64,000 nucleotides of DNA from Periplaneta americana (taxonomy: Eukaryota; Arthropoda; Insecta; Blattodea; Blattidae). The position numbers and the translations under genes were made by a program. Under the pieces are notes generated by a model that was not told the origin of the DNA, did no database searches, and saw only the letters and a list, made by a program, of their open reading frames with translations. Shown here in pieces: positions 34,437 through 48,300 of the stretch. The stretch's first letter is position 1. Each line of letters starts with the position of its first letter. The stretch covers positions 185,704,127-185,768,126 of the forward strand of contig NC_091120.1 in NCBI RefSeq assembly GCF_040183065.1, given 5' to 3'.

Positions 34437-36185
34437 TATTCTATTATGCAGGCTGCAATGTTTTCTCTATGGGCATGGTTAGTTGAGAGCAAGAAACAGG
34501 ATGGATTTAAATAAAGAATGATGCTGAGCTAAAGTAAATAATAAAACCCTTACGAATTAAATAACAGAGTAATTTAACAAAGAATTCTTGCTTTTATGCA
34601 CTATTTACAGCTTTTAATTACGGATAAGTACTTGCAAGATTCTCTGATTTGTTAGTATTCTTCAAATCCACAATGTTATTGCATATAATTGTAAATTCTG
34701 AGACAAACGTTTGCATATACAATACAGAATATGATCTACTTTCTGTTGCAGTCTTTTGTTTTTATAAAGAACTTGCGCATTAGTATCAATCCATACAGGT
34801 TAATCCCAAAAATAATCGTCTGCATTCATTAAGAGTAGTTTATAGAATATCTTGTACAAACGTATTTGGAATAGAGAATTTTATTTAATGAACAGCAGTA
34901 GTTCTTAGTCAGAATTCTGCGTCCAAAGTTCAGCTTCATTATAACAACGACGTCTTGAGAGAAATGTCTGCTGTACCGGTCATAGCAAACACCTGCCCCA
35001 AGATTCCGTGCAGGAATTTAATTTTTTTATTGCTTAAAATATCTTCAAGGGCAATGAATGCAATAGTTTACAAGTGAATTATGATTATTCTGTATCCAAA
35101 TGTTTCATAGCAGATACTATATAAAATACACTTAAAGGAAAAAAAAAGTAGACTGAATTTTTAGGGAAAGAACCTGTAGTTCCAGGTCTCAATGACTAGA
35201 ATTTTCAACCTGAGAGTTCATTCACACAAACATTATGCTCGACTTATAACCTACAAAACATCTCGCTTGCCACGAAATACTGAAAGCAAGCAAAATATGG
35301 TTACTAACAAGGGTTATCTGCGACTTAAAAAAAGACATGAGGAACTATGTTGTTTTCCACAGTGATCAGACAAGTAAGACTTGCGGAATGGTCCAACAAA
35401 TATACACATATACAATACATACAGTTGTAATGTGACAAGACAAGGTCCTAAAAACATCACTTTTCATATCTTCACCCCCTAAAAAAAAACACTCGCACAA
35501 CACAGAAGTTTCAAAAAAATAGGAAAGATAGAGACTTTAAGAGAATCTGAAAAGCAGCTTCAAAATTCACAGACATTTGTACTCTTATATAAAAAAGAAA
35601 AAAAACAAAATGAAATCGTGATTGCAACCTTCCCGGCATTACTTCTTCTTTTCGCATTGTACTTGTCAGATCACCGTGTTGCCCCAGCATGCTTGAATAC
35701 AATTTTTTTCCAACCAAATCCATGGTCTTCAAGTCTGAATTCATATAAATGCTCGTCATGTTCTGAAAGCCCTCTTTAATATTATATGTATTACATTAAT
35801 AAAAGCATTCCATTGTTTTTGGTTAGAATACAAATTGTTCCATAGTTTCTGATCAATATAGCATGATTTATAACTAGTAAAAAAAGCCATGGACATCTGA
35901 GACAAAAAAGTGACATTAGAAGAAGCCATATGGGATGTAATTCGCATAGGTAGAGGTATACGTACATACATAGCAATGGAGTTTTATATGTACCCCATGA
36001 AAACAGAAGTCTATCAAGTTATTCTAATAGATCTCGTACGGTTTTACGAAAGTAAAACATCTTTAATTATGTTTCATTTTAGGTCTTGATGCAGAAGTAA
36101 TCGAAGGACATAGAAGAAAAACTTGACTTACAACACGCATTCAGGGGGTCTCGGTTGGGAAATTGAGGGAACAGCAGGATTAAGT
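34437..36185 (-). other. Region downstream of the Mlp84B stop, 3'UTR and beyond
   Basis: No separate gene is supported. Read on the minus strand, ATTAAA lies at 36067-36062 (about 120 nt after the stop) and AATAAA at 35031-35026. Either could end the Mlp84B mRNA. Confidence 0.45.
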
Positions 36186-36356
36186 TCAAGCCATTGTTAG
36201 GGTTCCAGCGCCCATGCCAAAACCAACACCATGAGGCCCATATTTTCGGCCATAGCAGCCACGGCAGTAGATGTCTCCATCTGGACCGTCGTTCAGGTTG
36301 GTGGAGTCCAATGATCGACGGCATTCTCCACAGTGGAAGCAGCGTCTGTGCCAGAT
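36186..36356 (-). CDS. Mlp84B: Mlp84B terminal exon, second half of LIM5
   Basis: Acceptor AG at 36358-36357. The exon encodes [20 protein letters not shown], with the H and C zinc ligands, then [20 protein letters not shown] and ends GAGTLTMA at TGA 36188-36186. Phase 0 joins it to the LIM5 first-half exon. Confidence 0.93.
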   Translation of the reverse strand: MWHRRCFHCGECRRSLDSTNLNDGPDGDIYCRGCYGRKYGPHGVGFGMGAGTLTMA

Positions 36357-39300
36357 CTGAAAATTGACGAAATTTAAACAAATTAGACGACTCTGTTGTA
36401 AATACCTAACGATAGGAGAAGTCTACTATTAGAATTAATCTTAAGAATTCTTTATTACATGCAAAACACGTACAAATAATAATTTATCCCAGGTAGGTAC
36501 TCTTATTTGCAGATGATACAAGTGTGACTAGCTCAAATAACCAATATGATTACTTTATAAACACTTCTAATTAGTGATGAATTCAGTGGGTAGCTCTTGG
36601 CGGGAGGAGGAAATCAAACTTTTTTTAAGTAAGTTATAGAAATTACAAAAAGAACACTTAACACCGGCTTCCCCTGCGGTGGTTGAGTGGTCAAACCTCT
36701 GACCGTCCACACCTGTGGAGTAACGGTCAGTGCGTCTGGCCGCGAAACCAGGTGGCCCGGGTTCGATTACCGGTCGGGACAAGTTACCTGGTTGAGGTTT
36801 TTTCCGGGGTTTTCCCTAAACCCAATACGAGCAAATGCTGGATAACTTTCGGTGCTGGTCCCCGGACTCATTTCACTGGCATTATCACCTTCATCACATT
36901 CAGACGCTAAATAACCTTAGATGTTGATAAAGCGTCGTAAAATGACCTACTCGAAACCTCTGACCTGTCATGCAGGCGACCCGGGTTCGAGTCCCGGTCA
37001 GGTTTGGGATTTTTCATTTGAAAAATCCATAGTGACACTTGTGGCGAACAAGGTCGCAGTTGGAGTTTTTCCCGGGGTTCTCCCGCTTTTCCCCATATTA
37101 GGCATTTAGATCATTCTGTCACCATTTCTCCATTTCGTCACTATTCCATAGCATTCCCCGATTGCCGACTGGTGATGCACGGAGAGGGCTGGTGCCTGGT
37201 CTAGGGATGAGAGGGGTTGCCTTCTTGACACCTGGGTACGCAGCGAACCTTAGTGTAGTCAGCCGGTGTGGCTTTGGGAATGCGCCTAGGCTTGAGGGTT
37301 AGCACAATAGATCTTAAAAAGCCGCAGTGCTGGACCATAGTGCCCCTCTCCCGTAAATTCAATTCAATAACACCGGCTTTATATGACAATTTTACATAGA
37401 AGAATATTTACATATTCTTATTCATCATGTTTTACATAACGGTATTTTAAAGTTAATGTTTATATTAACATTTTACGTAGGAAATTACTGAAGGATATAC
37501 CTCCTGAACCCAGAAGACTAGCAGTTGCAAGCTTTCGTCTTAACACTGAACATGACATCCTGGGTAAACACCTCAATCGTCTTGGCATCCTTCCATCAGC
37601 ATCCTGCATTTTGTGCCATCAACAGGAAGACATGGATAGACAACATCTTGCAAAATGCCCTGCTCTGAAATCCTCCAAGGAAGTTGACCGCTACTGGGAA
37701 GCCAGAGCCCGAATGTTTTTAATTACTTAATCCGTAGTTTTGTTCACCACTTTCTTGTTTTTCGCTCAGTCAATGATAGTAAATATCATGTACTAGCCAT
37801 TAGACAAATAAATAAATATTAACATTTTTAATAGTATTTAAAACAACAAAACTAATGAAATCTTTTATCTCTTTAATTGACCCCATTTTTCTATATTCGC
37901 TTTTACATTAGACTGCCTCTGGTGTTTTTATGTACGATCTGAATTATTGTTTCTTTTGCTGTTGGTTCCATTCCCCTCCCCCACTATAGTGTAAATCCCT
38001 TCCCAGGGGAATAAGGTCTGAATTCAACACTGCTTCTAATATAGTGTTCATTGTAATTATTATTATTATTATTGTTGTTGTTGTTTTCTAATGCCAGGCG
38101 TTTGACAATAAAGTCATTCGATCTCTTGCACTCCAATATTTTTCAAAGATATTATCATGGCCAGCCACTGAAGCACAGATTTTGAGGTGTTCCGAATCCA
38201 TTTCTTGGTTTGAGTTGCACAATGGGCAGTTAGGGGACTGATATATTCCAATTCTATGCAGGTGTTTTGCCAAACAATCATGGCCTGTTGCCAATCTAAA
38301 TGCAGCTACAGGCGATTTCGTGGTAAATCGGGAATTAACTGTGGATTTTGATGCAGAGAGTTCCATTTTTCCCTTGAGATTGTGTTATCAAATTTTGTTT
38401 GTTGAAGTCTAAGTATGTAGAATTTAATAAATCTTTTCACAGAGTAATATGTAGATTTAGTAACAGATCTGTAAGTAGTAGTGCTGCCCTTCTTTGCTAG
38501 TGCATCCACATTCTCGTTTCCCAGGATTCCACAATGGGATGGTATCCATTGGAATACAATTCTTTTATTGAGTGATATTAATTGAGGGAGTATTTTAGTT
38601 ATTTCTGCTGTTTGAGATGAAGGTGTGTGTTTAGAGGCGATTGATAGAATAGCTGCTTTGGAGTCTGACAATATAACTGCATTCTTAAATTTATTGATGT
38701 GGCAGAGAAGATTCCTGAGACTTTCACTTATTGCAATGATTTCTCCATCAAAACTTGTTGTTCCATACCCAAGAGATCTATAAAGTGAGAAGAGACAGCA
38801 CGTAACACCTGCACCGGCACCTTGTTCTCTGGAGATCAAGGATCCATCAGTGTATAAATGAAGCCAGTTTTGTGGAGGGTACCTAATATTAATTGTCTCT
38901 AAAGACAATTGTTTTAGTATTTCAATGTTTGCTTCTGATTTCAGTATTTCTTCTGTTAAATTTAGATTTTATTCTATATTTAATAGAGTTAAAGGGTTTG
39001 GTTTAATCTGTAAGTTTTCTTTTAAATTCAGGATATTGTTATTATTGTTGTTATTATTATTAACGCAGTCTTGTATGAATATTAAAATTCTCTCTACATC
39101 ATAACACAAGATCAAATACTTCAGCAGCAGTAATGTGTCGTGTGTAAGATGACATAATCTATCACTTACCCTGCTCTTGCTGATCATCTGTTCAGCAGCA
39201 TACACAGCAAAGCCACATCGTGGACAACCCTGCCCTTGTGGTGCCTTCAATCCTGTTGTGGGCTTCATGTCAGGGCTGAAAAACAAAATTACTTTATAAT

Positions 39301-42300
39301 ATATGCCAATGATGAAAATGTAATGTGTTATACGTGGTACAGTCATTAAGTTCTGACACTGACGCCTGAAGGGTAGGCACCCACAAGAATCTGGATGTCT
39401 CAGAAGATGCCGCGTGTTACGGCGTACACTTAAACAGATCGACATCCTCCCTCAATATAGTCGCCGTTGGCCGCTATGCACGTCTGCCAACGTTTGTGTA
39501 GCTGCTGGAAGCACCGCTGAAAGATGTTGGCAGGAAGATGCCGTACGGCTTCTCTTGTGGCAGTCATGACCTTTTCGGCCGCATAAAAATTACGCCCTCG
39601 TAGGATTGATTTCATGAGGGGAAAGAGAAAAAAATCGCATGGTGCGAGATCAGGTGAGTACGGAGGGTGTGGCAAAACAGCGACCTGTTGCCTTGCAAGT
39701 TCCTCTTGGACAAGGATGGAGCGATGTGCAGGGGCGTTGTCGTGTAGCAAGAGCCATTTCTTCCTATGCCAAAGCTCAGGACGCTTACGACGAATTGAAT
39801 TGCTTAAACGGCCAAGAATCTCTTTGTAGAGGATCTTGTCTACAGTTGCACCTTGTGGGATGAATTCTATGTGAACAATTCCATTTGAATAAAAAAAACT
39901 GTTAGCATCACCTTGCCTTTTGACCTGTCTTGTTGCGGATTTTTCTGTCTTGGAAATAATGGCGTTTTCCAGGTGGCGGATTGTCGCTTCAGTTGCTGAT
40001 CGTAAAGGAAACACCATGTTTCGTCTCCAGTTATGATCGGTTATAGCAGTTTCGCCTATTTCTGACAGAACGTGACGTTTGCCCGTTGCTCAAACTGCAA
40101 CATACTCGAGTTCCGACGCGTGCATTCAAATCACCGTCACAATGAAGACCGTAGTTCTGCTTACAGTGAATGCTCTCAACTGTCTCTTGTTGGGTCGAGA
40201 GACTAACTGACAAGGTATCATACCATGGCGCCACCTATGCACTATAGTGCACCACAACGCCACTATGCGCTCAGTATTAGAACTTAATGACTGTACCACG
40301 TATTATGTATCTAATGCTCTTGATTTAACAATGAAGTCATTCTTCTTCGTGCTTCTCAAAAAATGTAATATTAATTTACTTGAAGTTATTAATTTCGCAG
40401 GAAAGTTCCTGTATATGAAGGGAGAGATACTGATGAATATAACCATAAAGATATACATGCAACCTTACTATTTGACAATTTGGACCCCAACTCTTCTAAA
40501 TATCTTGCTAATAAAAGTGTGATGATTGAGAAGGAAGGATTTTGTCTTTTACGTGATTACTCATAAAGTTCCTTTCACACCTGTAAATTGCAGTCAATTT
40601 AAGACAGCAGTGTACTTTGATAATAAATGATTGAAAAAATTTTAGTTTTGTCCTATAAATGTGCATAAATTTGATCCCAACAAATGTAAAATTGTAAAAT
40701 TTCTTTGCAAAATGAAAAGTTACATTTTGGAAAATGTATTATATTTCTTTCACGTGTTAAATTTTTGTTACCTGTTAACATGTTTCGACCTGTTATTCGT
40801 CATGAAGTTCTGAAGATGACCAATAACAGGTCGAAACATGTTAACAGGTAACATAAAAATTTAACACGTTAAAGATATATAATACAGTACGTTTTCCAAA
40901 GTGATACAGTGTTAAAAGTTGTGTAATCAAGATGTATGTTACATTTGTTGGGATCAAATTTTTGCACATTTAAAGGACAAAACTAAATTCTTTCAATTAT
41001 TTATTATCATCATACACTGCTCTCTTAAATTGACTGAGCATATTGGGAATTCAATCAATGATTTCCCAAATGAAGCTATGAAATCTTTAATATAAAACAA
41101 TTTTTATCTCGAAAAGGAAGCAAAATTGTATGAAACGTTTTGTTTGAAATATCTCGAAGAATAACATCATGAAATTAATGACATTACTAACGGTTCACCC
41201 TGTATACATGAACAAGAAATGAAAAGTTTTAAAGAAAGTACATATTGTATTCTATTACCTTAATTCGAGTATAGACGTTTCATGTAATCTTTGGGATTTC
41301 CTTAAATTCACTGTATTTTTATAATTTGTAAGAGATTACATCACATTTCTAAAATAATTCAAGTAATAAACAAAATAATTAACACTTGCTTACAATGTAT
41401 GTGTTAACGTTTTTAGAGTTCTTATTTTGTGTTATGTGTTGATTTAATTTTGTTCACTGGTATGCCAAGAATTTGAAATATGCTTCGTAAACATCTTCAT
41501 AAGATTTACCAGTACCGGTAGTACATTTTATTTTAATAAATGTCTCCAACCTTATATTATCGCAACAACGAAGATTAATTTATAATAACTATGTTATTAA
41601 AATGTCGTTTAAAAATGTCAGATGATTAAGTAGTTAAAATATCTGTGTGTGGCAAATAATAATACATTTTGTGTGGATAAGCTTCAGGGCTTCTACCGCG
41701 TTGTCTTGGTGTTATTGGCTGACGTTTCGACCACTGTGTTGTGGCCATCTTCAGAGCAGTTGTTGGATAAGGAAATAGTCTGCCAGTACTTATATATATA
41801 GTAGTCTCGAGGGGGGGGGGGGGGAGTACTTGCTGTGATAGGTCGTAGGTTCTCCAAGGAGACCAAGCAGATGCCAGAAGAAGAACCTACAACCTATACT
41901 TAGGGATGAGAAACCAGGTCTCCACATGTACGCGGCGCCCCCCCCCTTCATCCGGACATCGGGCACGGTATCAAGGTCACTCTTTTGGACCTTATGAGGG
42001 CCAGTATTTAATATGAATACTCCCCTTCATTGGACCACGTAGGACCAATCAGATGCCAGAAGGAGAACCTACGACCTATCTCAGCAAGTACTCCCCCCAT
42101 CGAGACTACTATATATATAAGAACTGGCAGACTATTTCCTTATCCAACAACTGCTCTGAAGATGGCCACAACACAGCAGTCGAAACATCAGCCAATAACA
42201 CCAAGACAACGCGGTAAAAGCCCTGAAGCGTATCCACACACCACTTAATAATACATTTTACTTCTATTTTCCGTGAGACATCTGAAAATGGGTGTGTCGT

Positions 42301-45300
42301 TGTTCGATTGTTTTGTTGCCTGCATTGAATTGTTTATTATTTTTTATAACTAAAAATATACCGTATAAAATGTACGACTTAAATGGTACAAAAATTTACT
42401 ACGAAAATTGTAAGCGGTACCGGTAATCAGAAAGATTCGGTAAAATTGAAGGCGTAAGTTCTACGCCATAGAATAGAGACATATGTAGAGAGAATATGTA
42501 GGACTTACTAAGAGATGGTTGACTCTCCATTGGTGGACACGAGAGTAGGAGCATGGCCGTAGCCGAAGCCTTTGGGGCCGAACTTCTTGCCATAGCACGC
42601 CTTGCAGTAAATCTCACGGTCAGGACCATCACAGGCCAGCACAGAATCCAAAGGCCTGTGGCAGTCTGCGCAGTTGAAGCACTTCTTGTGCCACATCTAT
42701 ATCAACAAAAGTACAAATCAGTTAGATATAAATCAAAATAAAAAAAATCTATTTACTCTGATTTTAAATAGGAAAATATTAATTATCACAATTAATGGAG
42801 ACAAGACTACTCTAAAAACTAAACAGGGCAAGTCAAAATTACGGTTCTGATTTCAATAATTAGGATATCTTATTGTGAGATTTGTGCCTCGGGATATAAT
42901 TCTCTACACACTGTTAGTGAGTGGAGAACATAAAACTTTCTGTGTGCTTGATTATTGTCTCACAAACAAACAGGGGCGATTTCTCCGGGCATGCTATGCT
43001 TGCTGCGCAAGCCCAATATTTTCGTAGAATGTGTATTTCTCAAAATGGTGTTACATACATTAAAATTTATTTTGATTTTTGAAATACTGTATAGGCGCAT
43101 TACCATCTGCGGGTTGCACACCATAAATATCGCAACGCTTGCTCGTTTCTCGGAGCTACAGGAAAGATGTAGAAATAGCGAGAATATGATGCGCACGCAA
43201 GTGCCTTCCTCCTTAGTCCGTCCTAGGCGCACATGTTTCTGTTATGTGTTGTTTGAAGCTCTGGTCCGAGAGCTACACCAACGACTATTTAATGTTACAC
43301 AGAGCAGTATTGACAGCGGGAATGTGCTGTGATTTGCGAGTGCAATGTAATTGTATGAGCGGAATGCATGTGTTAGCTGCTACATGTATTATTAATTCTT
43401 AAACATTAATTTGAAGTATTGCAATGAGTTCGGAATTGTGTGTTATTGAAACCTCATTATTAAATCCATTTTCCCGAAGGACTATTCAAGAGAAGACAGA
43501 CATAGAGAATATGTGGTGCTCATTCAGTGCAGCTCAATACAACAATATGCATTGGTTGGCAGGGTCGAAAAAACTAAATTGTTTTGTTGCCCATGTTTGT
43601 TATATTATATCGAACTTCTACATCTGATAAGCGAATATGATCAATGACTCATTATGATTTCATAATTATAAAATAAATTATTAATGTGGGTCTGATTATT
43701 TTTATTAATTATGAATTATTATATCCTCCCATCTTCCCCTATGAATAAAAGACCAAGCCTAACTTTCGTGACTAGCATTCGCCCCTGCAAACAAATATGT
43801 TGTAAGAATTCAGTGACATTTCTTCTTGTGGGGTTTAAAAAAGGACTGTGTTTATGTACCATCAGTTGCAACGACATTGGCGGATATGTGTGCGTATCAG
43901 AGCAGCCATCACAGAGATTGACCCCAAACATGCTCAAAAGAGTCTGAGAGGAAATTGAGTAGATACCTGCTTGATGTGTTGTGTTACATATGGGGCGCAC
44001 ATAGAACATTTGTTATGTCTAAAAAAAAACATGGTGAATTTACCTTTGCCTGTATACACATTTAATTTACTTGCCTTATATTTAACTTGAGTATTAAATT
44101 ACTGAGTCCACCACTGTGGAAGTCCACACCTGTGGAGTAATGGTTAGTGCGTCTAGCCGCGAAACCAGGTGGCCCCGGGTTCGATTCCCGGTCGGGACAA
44201 GTTACCTGGTTGAGGTTTTTTCCGGGGTTTTCCCTCAACCCAATATGAGCAAATGCTGGGTAACTTTCGGTGTTGGACCCTGGACTCATTTCACCGGCAT
44301 TATCACCTTCATCTCATTTAGACGCTAAATAACCTGAGATGTTGATAAAGCGTCGTAAAATGACCAACTAAAATAAAAAACCACTGTGGACTAACGGTAA
44401 GTGCATCTGGCCGTGAAATGAGCGGGCCTCGATTCAAATCCTAGATGGGGCAAGTTACCTGGTTAGGGTTTTTTCCGGGGTTTTCCCTCAACCAATTGAA
44501 GCAGAATTGCTGGGTAACTTATGGTGTTGGACTTCGGACTCATTTCACCATCATTAATTCATATAACATCATCATCCTTACAATAGCCCAAGTTAAGTTC
44601 ACAGTGCGGCGTGTATAGGAGTACAGTATTAAGCACAATAAGCCTCAGGCTGTAGTGCAAGCCTTCAGATCCCTCCTCTGTACAAGATAAAAAAAATTAC
44701 TGAAATCAGAACTACAATTTTGATTTCCCTGTATGGTATGTTTAATTCTGATAATCATCGGTATAACCCCTGATTACATATAACAGATTTATTAGCCTAA
44801 TGGACTTTCAAGGCAACCTCTTTCATCAATTGAAGCGGTGAGATCAATAACCATTCAAGTCCATTTACACAAGTTTCGAGAAAAATGCAAAAAACTTCTT
44901 CATTTCTTACCTAGTCATTACTTTTTGCACGTAATATTTCTGGTTGTTTTAGAGATCAAGACAATGTAGTATACCAACTTTTAAAGTCGTAACACTTTTG
45001 AAAATATCCATAATTTAATTTCATTTGCAGAAAATGAATGGCCAGAAGTGGTCTTGCATGGTTATTGATCTCACTGCTTCAATTGAAATGGTCACAAAAA
45101 TCCTATTGGATAATATTGTTATTCTCTGTTACGTACTGTTCCTTTTGCCAGTTGTTGTTCAGCTGCGAATACAGCACCTCCACATCGAGGGCATCCCTGG
45201 CCAGCTGGAGCCTTGATGGATGTAGTATCAGGATTGTAGAAAGGCCGAGCCTGTGATATTTCCTCCTCACTATAGACAGCAACAAAAGAAAAACTATTTT

Positions 45301-48300
45301 TTAGAATCACTGTTGTTGCTTTACTAAACTTGTCATTACAGTGCAGTAATTCTTTTGTCTTACTTACTCTTTCAGCAGGATTCATTATTTGGCCAAATAT
45401 CTCTACAAGACCATAAATTTTACTTTACATAATTGTGTGTTGTGTAAAAGGTTCTAGAATACCTGTGGTTGGTGGAAATTGACTGATATTCTAAGGCTGC
45501 TAGCAGTATTACAAGGTGATTTATAGTCAATTAAATGAGCACTGCATAGCAGCTAATGATGCAATCAGCTTGACGATGTATTTTGAAATGAAGATTCTTT
45601 AAAAGTATTCAAAATGTGACTTACGTCAGTCCATCAGTCTGGAGAAATCCTGAACCGCAAGCAAACCCATAACCATGTGGGCCAAATTTCTTGCCATAGC
45701 AAGTCTTGCAATAGACATCGCGGTCGGGTCCATCGCATGCTAGTATCGAATCCAAGGTCTTGGTGCAGTCACGGCACTTGAAGCATTTACGATGCCACTC
45801 CTGAAAAACCAGATAAAATCTTTTATTATGTATGTATGTTTGTATGTATGTATGTATGTATGTATGTATTTATTTATTCACTACAATTGGGTATACACCC
45901 GGTGGCAGTGACATATAATATACAATAATACCATTCTAATTATACAATAATTACAGCAATAAAAAAATAAAAAACAAAATAAAATAAACCTAAATTTATT
46001 TCTAACTCTAAATAAATAGATGCAATAAACCTAGGACTTAAATAAAAACTATTCTATAATAATGCCTACAATAAGCAAAAGTAAATATAACTTGTAAGTA
46101 CTTCTATTTCACCCAACTATTACCAATTTAAGTAATTACATATCACCTTAATTAATTACAAATCAACTTAATTCCATATCATCTTAATTAATTACATATC
46201 ACCTTAATTTATTTACATAACTAAATTACATATCATCTTAATTAATTACATATCATCTTAATTAATTACATATTAACTTAATTACATGATGCAACTTAGA
46301 TAATTACACTGCACCTACAATTACATTTTCAGTCTAATCTTCTCAACCTTTATATGTTTAGTCAGCAGTCCGAAAACTGGTTGGAACCTAATAAGATATC
46401 ACTCGTGAGTCAACTAAGCCAGGAGATAATAAGGGTAGTGTGGCCAGATTCTTTCTCCCTCCATTGCATACATCGCTGACTAATATGTTTTGCTAATCAG
46501 CTTTGAGATGTATGCAACAACTGTTCTTCCTCTGACACATATCGTCAAGTGAGAAAATTAATGAACTACGTCATGAAAAAATAATGTTCTTTCTTAACCC
46601 CTCTTAAAAAAATCCTGCATACGAAGTTGGATTGAATATTGCAAGAAAAGTGAACAGTTCAACAACTAAACTCAACGTTACAGCCCAGTCAAATGTAAAA
46701 AAATGAACATGTAATGTCATTAACCCTTTCTGACCTGAATTTATGGGTGCACAAGATCATAGAGACACCATCTGACGTTTCTTCTTCTATTCTGACTTTC
46801 TGACTTCGTTCTTTCATATAAAGGTTACTGAACAGCCTTCTCTCTTTCCAATCCACACCTATTTTCTTTAGGATCCCCATCAGTTTATTCCAATCCACTC
46901 TGTCAAACTCCTTTCCTAGGTCCACAAATACTATATACACTTCTTTATTCTTCTCTATATGACTCTATAATTAGGTAGCAATTCAGTTACCTTGACATCC
47001 TGCCATTAGCTAGCTCCTGTCATTCTTACTACATGACTCCAGCAATTTAGTTCTGATCCCTTGACTTACCCCACCCTTAGCTAGCATCTGTCGTTCTAAC
47101 TGCACGATTCCAGAATTAAGTACCGGTACCTAGTAATTCATTTCAGGTCCTCCAACACTTACCCTGCCCTTAGCTAGCACCTGCTCAGCAGCATAAACCA
47201 CACCGCCACATCGTGGACACCCCTGGCCGGCAGGGGCCTTGATGACAGCCGTATCGATCACTGTTGTCCTGGGCGCTTCACTGAAATCAGATCGAATTTC
47301 TAAAATTAGTACTTATATAATCTTTGTTTTGAAGAATAAAACTACCAGTACAAATTATATAAGAATTCTTGAATCAGAACTTTCTGGTAATAGATTTCAA
47401 ATGACATTTAATAACCATATTTACTTATATAAAAGTACAATTTCCTATTCACGCAAACACTATTTTCAGTCTTGTTTGATTAATGTTTGTTCTAGTTATT
47501 CATATGAAAGCTTTCCTTTACAATTTTACAACTTACAGTATGTAATATTTCTCTTTCTAGTTTAACAATGTTTTTTATATCTTATCTTCTTTTTTTTTCT
47601 TAAATCTTAATAAAGTGTTGATAAATTACCGTACTTTTAGAATCATAAAACTCATACATTGAATTCACATTTAAGTTAAAAAAAAATGTTGTTATATTAT
47701 AGCAAATATTTCTGGCATTAAGTTGTGTACTGGTAGTGTTTGTACCGCGGAATGAAAATCTTCACCTTGAAATGCCATTCATTTTTCGTCCTTAAGTCTA
47801 AGAACCATCTATTACATGGACTACTAACACACTAATAGTAGGCTCCTAAGTTGTGAAATAATATTTCATTGCACTGAACAGAAACACAGAAAGGCTGTAC
47901 TGTACCTTCTAAAATGCAAGTTAATATTGGTTCTTTATCACCTTTTTGATTACTGATCTGAAGGATACAACACACAATAATATACAATGAGTAATTTTAT
48001 TTAGTACTGTTGTATGGAATGAAATTAGAGATATCTCTGGAAAATGAATATGAGAAAAATTCATCTCACAAAAGAGAACACTCAAGATTTCATTGTCACA
48101 TTCGAAAGGTTGTAAAACATTCTCATTACGTACTACTTTGAAAACAACATCAATAATCGGTTTAATTTTTACTTCTTCAAAAAAGAAAAAGAAAGAGAGG
48201 GAGAGGGAAACGAAAATTGTCCATTTTACTTCTGAAATATTCTGGTGTGTTTGTACCACAGGAAAATCATACAGGATTGAACATGCTTAAATCTCAATTT

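Noticed and set aside
36683..36910. 75-codon + strand frame
   Set aside because: It lies wholly in a tRNA-derived SINE, as does the similar frame at 44116-44328.
42955..43332. 125-codon + strand frame
   Set aside because: It overlaps a non-autonomous hAT element, and no transposase motif was found.
47239..47565. 108-codon + strand frame
   Set aside because: It begins antisense to an Mlp84B exon and continues into AT-rich intron.
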